Source: an uncultured Eubacteriales bacterium (lineage in GTDB: Bacteria; Bacillota_A; Clostridia; Christensenellales; Aristaeellaceae). Taken from it: a stretch of DNA of 5,339 nt. Where the stretch lies: assembly GCA_902795555.1 (NCBI GenBank), contig CADBLV010000170.1, positions 1 to 5,339 of the forward strand, given 5' to 3'. Made by a program: the position numbers and the translations under genes. Of the stretch, positions 1 to 4,251 are shown one piece after another (positions within the stretch are counted from its first letter, which is position 1; each line of letters opens with the position of its first letter). The notes beneath the pieces are model-generated. The model saw only the letters and a list, made by a program, of their open reading frames with translations. It searched no databases and had not been told where the DNA came from.

Positions 1-1
1 A

Positions 2-26
2 AAAAAAGGGCGATTTTTCCTTTTTT
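2..26. terminator. terminator-like A/T hairpin at the left edge
   Basis: AAAAAAGG (2-9) pairs perfectly with CCTTTTTT (19-26) around a 9-base loop. Read leftward, the stem ends in a run of seven T; read rightward it ends in six T. The stem has only two G-C pairs, so termination strength is doubtful, and the left flank is cut off by the window edge. It would best suit the end of a leftward transcript or of a gene lying to the left. Confidence 0.35.
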
Positions 27-189
27 GAAAATCAAAGCAAAATGATGGTATTCCGGAGAATGGAACTTTTCGGAACACAGGAACCTGAGAATTGTCTTGC
101 GCCAATCTTCATTATTCAGTCATCCTTTCATTACAGTCACGAAAAAAGCCCTGGGGTACCCGTAAGGTTTTCTCGATCCTTTTTTGCTG

Positions 190-195
190 AGTATA
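190..195 (-). promoter_or_regulatory. possible leftward extended -10 promoter element
   Basis: On the minus strand the sequence reads TGATATACT, an extended -10 (TG, one base, then TATACT, which matches TATAAT at five of six positions). No good -35 lies 17 bases upstream. That place is taken by the palindrome ACTGGA-A-TCCAGT (214-226), which could be an operator. A transcript would start near 183 and run toward the terminator-like hairpin at 2-26. Evidence is weak because -10-like strings are common in AT-rich DNA. Confidence 0.25.
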
Positions 196-213
196 TCATA
201 TCATAAAGAGCCT

Positions 214-226
214 ACTGGAATCCAGT
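214..226. repeat. 13-base palindrome, possible operator
   Basis: ACTGGA and TCCAGT are perfect inverted copies around one central A. The palindrome lies where the -35 of the putative leftward promoter (-10 at 190-195) would be, which is a usual position for a repressor site. No regulator gene is next to it in the window, so the role is inference only. Confidence 0.3.
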
Positions 227-430
227 GGAATTTACTGTTAATTTACTATCCATTTTCGGCATCCGCACCGCCCTTAGCGCTCTGGTATGTACCTTGTATA
301 TGGTAGGCTTTTTCTTTGTTTTGTGGTAGGATATAGGAAGCAAACGGCGCATCCTACGGAGCAGGAAGGACAGAGACAAAATCACGGCCGTCTGAAAGCT
401 CTGAAGCAGCTTGCGAAATTTCAGTTTGAC

Positions 431-435
431 GAGGG
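431..435 (+). promoter_or_regulatory. ribosome binding site of the flavodoxin gene
   Basis: GAGGG lies five bases before the ATG at 441 and eight before the ATG at 444. This selects 441 or 444 over the in-frame TTG at 411, which has no Shine-Dalgarno sequence and would add ten residues ahead of the first beta strand of the flavodoxin fold. Confidence 0.6.
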
Positions 436-440
436 ATACG

Positions 441-881
441 ATGATGTATACAGCCATTGTTTATTATTCCAACCACCACGGCAACACCAAAAAACTGCTG
501 GATGCGATCTCGGCCGCGGAAGAAGTGACGCTGATTGATGTAACAAAGCAGCCGAATGCCGATCTGACTTTCTTCGATCGCATCGGGTTCGCCTCCGGGA
601 TCTACTTCAGTAACTTTGCCAAGCAGCTTCTGTCCTTCGCGTCGGAGCATCTGCCGGAGGGCAAAGATGTGTTCTATATTTACACCCACGGTGCGCCGGT
701 TGGTGGATTCCTGAAAGGCATCCGTGAAATCTCGGAAAAGAAGCATTGCCGGGAATTAGGAGCATATCACTGTCTGGGTTTCGACACCTTTGGCCCGTTC
801 AGACTCGTGGGCGGCATCGCAAAGGGTCATCCGACAGAAGAAGAAATCGCCGACGCTGTGAAGTTCTACCGCGAACTGTGA
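441..881 (+). CDS. flavodoxin family protein
   Basis: A predicted 146-residue cytoplasmic FMN-binding electron carrier of the short flavodoxin type. The N-terminal strand MMYTAIVYYS runs into the FMN phosphate loop SNHHGNTKK (residues 10-18), which matches the family pattern S/T-x-x-x-G-N-T. Residues 46-56 (DRIGFASGIYF) and YTHGAP (81-86) fit the loops that contact the flavin ring. The C-terminal segment with DTFGPF (115-120) and GGIAKGHP (124-131) is typical of the clostridial single-domain members. Length and fold order look complete. The start is 441 or 444, set by GAGGG at 431-435. The gene appears monocistronic: it ends at a bidirectional terminator (955-997) facing the convergent membrane protein gene, and there is no gene close upstream. 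No clear sigma-A promoter was found; small stems lie in the leader. The redox partner cannot be told from sequence. Family assignment is firm, specific role unknown. Confidence 0.88.
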   Translation: MMYTAIVYYSNHHGNTKKLLDAISAAEEVTLIDVTKQPNADLTFFDRIGFASGIYFSNFAKQLLSFASEHLPEGKDVFYIYTHGAPVGGFLKGIREISEKKHCRELGAYHCLGFDTFGPFRLVGGIAKGHPTEEEIADAVKFYREL

Positions 882-954
882 GAAGATACCGAAAGCCCAT
901 GATATCACAGGAATCTTGTCAATTTTGTGTTTTTTGTTCGATTTTCCGATATGA

Positions 955-997
955 AAAAACCACGGAATCGGCAAATTTTGCTTTTCCCGTGGTTTTT
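955..997. terminator. bidirectional intrinsic terminator between convergent genes
   Basis: AAAAACCACGG (955-965) pairs perfectly over 11 bases with CCGTGGTTTTT (987-997). The 21-base loop contains a second small repeat (GCAA with TTGC, 971-981). Rightward the stem ends in five T; leftward it ends in six. It begins four bases past the stop codon of the membrane protein gene and about 73 bases past that of the flavodoxin gene, so it can serve both transcripts. Confidence 0.85.
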
Positions 998-1000
998 CTG

Positions 1001-1543
1001 TCAGTTCTTCTGTTCGGATGCAGGAGGTGTCACACCCTTTTCCTGCTCTTTCCGCTTCCCCGGCTTGCCGAGCAGCTGGCCCAGCAGTGTCACGATGCCG
1101 GTGAAGGCAACTCCGCCGCCGCCCACCGTGGACACGACCGAAGGATCCCAGGGGATAAAAGCGACCGCCAGACCCACCGCGACAGCCGCTGCCTGAAGAA
1201 TCTGAAACGGCGGCTTATAATGGTATTTCATCATCCGCCGCAGCGTAAATCCGCTGTACAGCACGATCAGGCCGCCCAGGATATAATGGAGATACTGCCC
1301 CGCCAGCTCCTTTCCGAACAGCAGGAACATGCCGCCGGCCCCGATCGCGCCGTCCAGCACGCAATGCCCCGTTTTCGAGGTCTTGGAGGATTCCTTGTCG
1401 GTCACCTGTAGGGCTATCCCGACCGCCCCCATGACCACCAGGATAATCCCCATGATCGTCAGGGAAGATGCCTTGTCCACGATGATCCAGATGCCAAGTG
1501 CCGACATGATCGCCGGGGAAATATACCGTTTGATTCTTTTCAT
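1001..1543 (-). CDS. six-helix integral membrane protein, HdeD/DUF308-like
   Basis: A predicted 180-residue inner-membrane protein of unknown function. Hydrophobic segments lie at about residues 8-22, 28-47, 61-77, 85-102, 115-131 and 136-159. The second is glycine-spaced (LTIMGIILVVMGAVGIAL), and the fourth (LHYILGGLIVLYSGF) resembles the paired short helices of HdeD/DUF308 proteins. The N-terminus MKRIKR is strongly basic, and a charged tail (GKPGKRKEQEKG) follows the last helix, so both ends are predicted in the cytoplasm. The start ATG at 1543 is supported by AAGGAG (1555-1560 on the plus strand) 11 bases upstream. The gene lies 106 bases downstream of the secreted-protein gene on the same strand, with the three-way-junction element between, and ends at the terminator at 955-997. 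No strong promoter was seen in the gap, so read-through from the upstream operon is possible. HdeD proteins in enterobacteria are linked to acid resistance; that role is not shown here. Confidence 0.75.
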   Translation of the reverse strand: MKRIKRYISPAIMSALGIWIIVDKASSLTIMGIILVVMGAVGIALQVTDKESSKTSKTGHCVLDGAIGAGGMFLLFGKELAGQYLHYILGGLIVLYSGFTLRRMMKYHYKPPFQILQAAAVAVGLAVAFIPWDPSVVSTVGGGGVAFTGIVTLLGQLLGKPGKRKEQEKGVTPPASEQKN

Positions 1544-1554
1544 GGGATATCGTT

Positions 1555-1560
1555 CTCCTT
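1555..1560 (-). promoter_or_regulatory. ribosome binding site of the membrane protein gene
   Basis: On the minus strand AAGGAG lies 11 bases ahead of the ATG at 1543. The spacing is at the long end but the match is good, and there is no competing start nearby in frame. The three-way-junction element ends about 21 bases upstream (1581), so it would not directly cover this site in the folded RNA. Confidence 0.6.
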
Positions 1561-1580
1561 CCGGAATGGTTGATCATACT

Positions 1581-1636
1581 GATCTTCGATAAAAACGACC
1601 TGTCGTTTTTATAGCACCAAAGGTGCGTCGAAGATC
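1581..1636. repeat. nested inverted repeats forming a three-way junction
   Basis: Three inverted repeats are nested in 56 bases. The outer stem is GATCTTCGA (1581-1589) with TCGAAGATC (1628-1636), nine perfect pairs, extendable by a T-G wobble at 1590/1627. Inside are two hairpins. AAAAACGA (1591-1598) pairs with TCGTTTTT (1603-1610) around the loop CCTG. GCACC (1614-1618) pairs with GGTGC (1622-1626) around AAA. Together they draw a cloverleaf-like three-way junction in RNA of either strand, or a cruciform in DNA. TTGATC (1570-1575) and GATCAA (1648-1653) add a further flanking inverted pair, the latter over the stop codon of the upstream gene. The poly-T hairpin could give weak termination, but its stem is mostly A-U. 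A dispersed palindromic repeat, a structured intercistronic RNA or an mRNA processing site are all possible. Confidence 0.75.
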
Positions 1637-1649
1637 GCATGAGAGGGGA

Positions 1650-2852
1650 TCAAAACAGTTTGAATTTCCCAACCAGCATGTCGAACACGCACCGGGGAAG
1701 GTCCAGCACAAAGTCCGCCGCGTGGATCAGGATGGTGGTCCACATGGATTTCAGCAGCGTCCACAGCTCTTCGCTGCCCATGTCGCCCACCTCATGCACG
1801 CTTTGGGATTCGATCATCTGCAGCGGCTGCCCCTGCATTCGCTCCAGCCGGATGCCCAGCAGGGTTTTATCAAGGCCCAGCAGGTCAATCCGCGTGTCGC
1901 TGGTCAGGTTGACGCCATCTCCCTTTTCCCGGTCGATGGTAATCTTCAACCCGTTTATTTTCGCAAACTCCGGGTCTGTAATCAGCCCTTCCAGCTCCGG
2001 TTCGTTCATCAGGACGGTCAGCTCCGGAAAGTTCAGCACCATCATCAGCATCTGTCCCTGATCATCCTCATACAGATCCAGGGTGGTCTCCCCATGCATG
2101 GCGCGGAAAAGCGTACGGATAAAGCTGTCCGTAATCACCTGACGGCCGATCCGCAGACGGCCGCTTTTCAGTTCCGTGTTGATCACGGGGATGCTGCCCA
2201 GCTTGTTCAGAGCGGAATCCACCAGCGCGTACAGATCCTCCTCCGCCAGCTGATAATGATGCGCCAAGGCAGCTCCGGGACATTCGGCATTTTCCCTGTC
2301 CAGCAGGCGTTCCTCTGTTGCGGAGGCATATTTGGTGAGAATCATCAGATAAGGCGTCAGGTCCAGGCCGTCCAGAGACAGATCGCTTTCTCTGCTGCCT
2401 TCCAGCCTGGCCAGAAGATTCCCGGCCCGGACAGCCAGCCCGTCCACCTTTTCCAGGCTTTCTCCTTTCAGGACGTTCAGATCGGCCAGCACCTGAACAA
2501 GCGTCCGGAAGAAATCCACAATCTGATCCTTCCGAAGCTTCAGGATATTTTTCCCCAGCAGGGAGCAGGCCAGGCTGTATTCTCCCTCGTCGGAATCCCG
2601 TGCAATCAGCGTAAAGGCGACCTTTCCCTCCGAAATCAGCTCAATCTGATACAGATTCTCTGTTTCAAAGTTCTGCCGCGTCATTCGGATCTGCACGGCG
2701 TCCAGCAGTTCGGTCAGCACAGCGGAGCCTTCGCCCTCCAGAGCAGTGCCCGGTTGGAAGGTGTACAGATAAGCAACGGGAATGCTCTCGGCGATTCCGG
2801 CCGCGGGCAGCAGCAACGCAAGGATCAGCAGCAGCGTCAGAATTCTTTTCAT
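1650..2852 (-). CDS. secreted protein of unknown function
   Basis: I do not recognise this 400-residue protein. It begins with a clear signal peptide: MKR, a leucine-rich core (ILTLLLILALLL), then PAAGIA followed by ES, suggesting signal peptidase I cleavage after residue 21. No lipobox cysteine is present. No other obvious membrane helix follows; the mature part is leucine-rich mixed alpha/beta, with an amphipathic C-terminal stretch (about 362-400) ending KFKLF. No catalytic motif, repeat or metal site could be named. The start is ATG 2852, because GGAGG (2863-2867) lies ten bases upstream and the signal peptide starts there. An ATG at 2873 overlaps the VanW gene stop as ATGA, but it has no Shine-Dalgarno sequence and would put seven polar residues before the signal. 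The 17-base gap to the VanW gene indicates one operon, so the protein probably acts outside the membrane with or near the VanW-domain protein. Confidence 0.8.
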   Translation of the reverse strand: MKRILTLLLILALLLPAAGIAESIPVAYLYTFQPGTALEGEGSAVLTELLDAVQIRMTRQNFETENLYQIELISEGKVAFTLIARDSDEGEYSLACSLLGKNILKLRKDQIVDFFRTLVQVLADLNVLKGESLEKVDGLAVRAGNLLARLEGSRESDLSLDGLDLTPYLMILTKYASATEERLLDRENAECPGAALAHHYQLAEEDLYALVDSALNKLGSIPVINTELKSGRLRIGRQVITDSFIRTLFRAMHGETTLDLYEDDQGQMLMMVLNFPELTVLMNEPELEGLITDPEFAKINGLKITIDREKGDGVNLTSDTRIDLLGLDKTLLGIRLERMQGQPLQMIESQSVHEVGDMGSEELWTLLKSMWTTILIHAADFVLDLPRCVFDMLVGKFKLF

Positions 2853-2862
2853 GCTTTGTCTT

Positions 2863-2867
2863 CCTCC
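2863..2867 (-). promoter_or_regulatory. ribosome binding site deciding the start at 2852
   Basis: GGAGG on the minus strand lies ten bases before the ATG at 2852, in the short gap after the VanW gene stop (TGA at 2870-2872). It favours 2852 over the stop-overlapping ATG at 2873. Confidence 0.65.
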
Positions 2868-2869
2868 GT

Positions 2870-4072
2870 TCATTCGTGGGCTTTGTAGATCAGCATCAGC
2901 AGCGCCCCGTCATCGTTGGAATGTCCTTCGATGCGAATGGGGAAGTCATAGCCGTTCTCAAAGATCAGATTCAGGCTGTCGTTCCCGACCGCCGCGTCGC
3001 AGTGGATCGGAAGATAGCTGGCGCCGTTGCCGCCGTGGGGCCGCCGATAGGAAATATGAATCTTCGGCAGCTGAATCAGAACGTTATACAGCGTGCTGGA
3101 TACCTGGCAGGTGCCGCCGCCGTATCCCGGAACGGTTTTCCCGTCGATCATGACCGGGGCCGGCTGATATCCCTTGGAGCGGTTGTAAGGGCCCATAATC
3201 TTATTGGCGTTGAACTGCTGTCCGGGCTGCAGCACGCCGGAAATCAGTTCACATCCCCGCTTGATGTTATGGATCCGGCTTTTATTGCTGTCGGTCTGCA
3301 CCATCTTGTAATAGCTGGTATAGGCGGCGATGGGGCTGTCGGGATAGAGCTCCTCGTCCGTAGGGGCCACGGGAATCAGATCCTTCAGCTCATCCGGATC
3401 GATATAGCCGTAGCTCCGCATATAGTTTACGATGGCCCATCCCTCATAGAACTGCCAGATGCTGATCCGGCTGCCTGGCTTCAGAATCACCCAGTTGTTC
3501 CCGTCGTCCCCTTCTGTCGCGGTTTTGTCCATGGTTTTGCGGACATGGCAGGCCGTGGCGCAGGTGGCGATGTAGGTATGCTTCTGGGCGTTAAAAGGTG
3601 GCGTGTTCTCAGGGTCCACAGCTTCAATCGTGCTCTTGGCCATGTATTCGCGTTTCACATAGCCGATGGCGCCGTTGTCCCGCCGGACGATCATCCACTG
3701 AAGGCCCACATACAGGATATCTTCATACACCGCCCCGCTGGCATAGTCCACGCTGTTCTCCCGGGAGGCTTCCTTCTTGGAATACAGGCCGCCGAATTTA
3801 GCCAGCTGCTGGCCCCGGTACAGGGCGGGGGATTTCTTGTCAAAATCCTTCAGGGTCTTTTCTTCATATACCTTGCCCGTGACGATATACTGGCTCTCGT
3901 CCACCTCATCCAGGGCGCGGGTTTCCTGATCTTCCCGGGCAGAAACCTCCTCCTCGTCCGTCCCGATGCCGGCGGTTTCTCCCTCGATGTTTCCTTCTCC
4001 GTCCTCCGCAAAGCCGCTCGCGGCGGACAGGTACATGATGAGGCACAACAGTAAAGCAATCAAGCGTTTCAT
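2870..4072 (-). CDS. secreted SH3-like and VanW domain protein
   Basis: A predicted 400-residue exported protein. Residues 1-22 form a signal peptide (MKRLIALLLCLIMYLSAASGFA, cut before ED). An acidic linker (about 23-60, rich in E and D) follows. Two regions look like bacterial SH3 folds: about 88-145 (ending GAIGYVKREYM) and about 166-230 (ACHVRKTM, then WAIVNYMRSYGYIDPDEL). The C-terminal part (about 260-398) is a VanW domain (PF04294), with NIKRGCELISGVLQPGQQFN and the signature GYGGGTCQVSSTLYN (316-330), followed by RRPHG and a conserved C-terminal strand region. VanW is named from vancomycin-resistance clusters, but its biochemical activity is not established. SH3-like domains usually bind peptidoglycan or other wall partners, so a cell-wall role is inferred. 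The ATG at 4072 has AGGAGG upstream and a consensus promoter. It is first gene of a likely operon with the secreted protein downstream. No van resistance genes are nearby, so a resistance role should not be assumed. Confidence 0.9.
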   Translation of the reverse strand: MKRLIALLLCLIMYLSAASGFAEDGEGNIEGETAGIGTDEEEVSAREDQETRALDEVDESQYIVTGKVYEEKTLKDFDKKSPALYRGQQLAKFGGLYSKKEASRENSVDYASGAVYEDILYVGLQWMIVRRDNGAIGYVKREYMAKSTIEAVDPENTPPFNAQKHTYIATCATACHVRKTMDKTATEGDDGNNWVILKPGSRISIWQFYEGWAIVNYMRSYGYIDPDELKDLIPVAPTDEELYPDSPIAAYTSYYKMVQTDSNKSRIHNIKRGCELISGVLQPGQQFNANKIMGPYNRSKGYQPAPVMIDGKTVPGYGGGTCQVSSTLYNVLIQLPKIHISYRRPHGGNGASYLPIHCDAAVGNDSLNLIFENGYDFPIRIEGHSNDDGALLMLIYKAHE

Positions 4073-4084
4073 TCGCGCATCTCC

Positions 4085-4090
4085 CCTCCT
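4085..4090 (-). promoter_or_regulatory. ribosome binding site of the VanW gene, with mini-ORF
   Basis: AGGAGG followed by GGAG on the minus strand precedes two ATGs: one at 4080 that opens a three-codon frame (Met-Arg-Glu, stop), and the real start at 4072. The TGA of the mini-frame overlaps the VanW ATG as ATGA. The 4072 start is chosen because the signal peptide begins there. Confidence 0.65.
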
Positions 4091-4103
4091 GAAAACAAAA
4101 ACG

Positions 4104-4132
4104 ATTATCCCCGATTTTTCCTTCTCTGTCAA
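4104..4132 (-). promoter_or_regulatory. sigma-A promoter of the VanW operon
   Basis: Minus strand: a perfect -35 TTGACA (4132-4127), a 17-base spacer, and -10 GATAAT (4109-4104), five of six to consensus. Transcription would start near 4097, giving a short leader of about 25 bases before the ATG at 4072. The -35 overlaps the inverted repeat at 4130-4151. Confidence 0.85.
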
Positions 4133-4151
4133 GCATAAGCCTGCATGCTTG
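4130..4151. repeat. inverted repeat over the VanW -35, candidate operator
   Basis: CAAGCAT (4130-4136) and ATGCTTG (4145-4151) are perfect inverted 7-base arms with an 8-base spacer. The left arm shares three bases with the TTGACA of the VanW promoter, so a bound dimer could block or recruit polymerase. A second perfect palindrome, ACAGATCTGT, lies at 4161-4170, between the two divergent promoters. No regulator is encoded in the window. Confidence 0.4.
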
Positions 4152-4180
4152 TCCGGCTTCACAGATCTGTCAATGAAATC

Positions 4181-4209
4181 TCGACAGCTGGATCCTTTTG
4201 TGATACAAT
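4181..4209 (+). promoter_or_regulatory. sigma-A promoter of iorA with extended -10
   Basis: TCGACA (4181-4186, five of six to TTGACA), a 17-base spacer, then TACAAT (4204-4209, five of six to TATAAT) preceded by TGA, which supplies the extended -10 TG. Transcription would start near 4216, leaving a leader of about 36 bases before the TTG at 4252. Confidence 0.8.
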
Positions 4210-4236
4210 CCCGCATGAAATACAAATTTGAGCGTA

Positions 4237-4241
4237 AGGAA
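4237..4241 (+). promoter_or_regulatory. ribosome binding site deciding the TTG start of iorA
   Basis: AAGGA (continuing as AAGGAAGTGA) lies ten bases ahead of the TTG at 4252. The first in-frame ATG, at 4270, has no Shine-Dalgarno sequence and would start inside the conserved opening strand (residues EFLMGNEAIA), so TTG is preferred. Confidence 0.65.
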
Positions 4242-4251
4242 GTGATTTCCC

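Larger units (their letters stand above)
1..440. other. AT-rich gene-poor region upstream of the flavodoxin gene
   Basis: I see no convincing large coding region on either strand here; the open frames present have no good ribosome site or recognisable protein. The region is more AT-rich than the rest of the window. It holds an A/T hairpin at the left edge, a pair of complementary A6G and CT6 tracts (142-148 and 179-185), a 13-base palindrome (214-226), a 7-base inverted repeat (326-332 with 351-357) and a small stem just before the flavodoxin ribosome site (392-397 with 419-424). A 26-codon leftward frame (112 down to 32) is discussed as a finding only. Confidence 0.6.

Noticed and set aside
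141..190. T-box or other known riboswitch leader
   Set aside because: The GGGGTACCCG string recalled a T-box, but the conserved T-box sequence and a matching antiterminator are missing, and no biosynthetic or tRNA-ligase gene follows.
746..1411. Plus-strand open frame crossing the flavodoxin end and the terminator
   Set aside because: It overlaps two supported genes and reads through the 955-997 hairpin, with an H/R-rich composition and no domain.
2871..2873. ATG overlapping the VanW stop as an alternative start of the downstream gene
   Set aside because: No Shine-Dalgarno sequence precedes it. The start at 2852 has GGAGG and begins exactly at the signal peptide.
1623..2888. Long plus-strand open frame (about 420 codons) antisense to the unknown secreted protein
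   Set aside because: It is rich in Q, H and R, as expected for the complement of a leucine-rich gene, and has no recognisable domain. The minus frame has a good ribosome site and signal peptide.
2876..4054. Long plus-strand open frame (about 390 codons) antisense to the VanW gene
   Set aside because: It has no family motifs, and the opposite strand encodes a clear VanW protein with signal peptide, promoter and ribosome site. GC-rich codon use leaves the antisense frame open by chance.
2870..4072. Glycopeptide-resistance gene on the basis of VanW homology
   Set aside because: VanW-domain proteins are widespread in Firmicutes without resistance. No ligase, dehydrogenase or sensor genes of a van cluster are present in the window.
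4145..4173. Second leftward promoter using the TTGACA at 4173-4168
   Set aside because: The hexamer at the right distance (AAGCAT) is a poor -10, whereas the promoter at 4132-4104 is near consensus.
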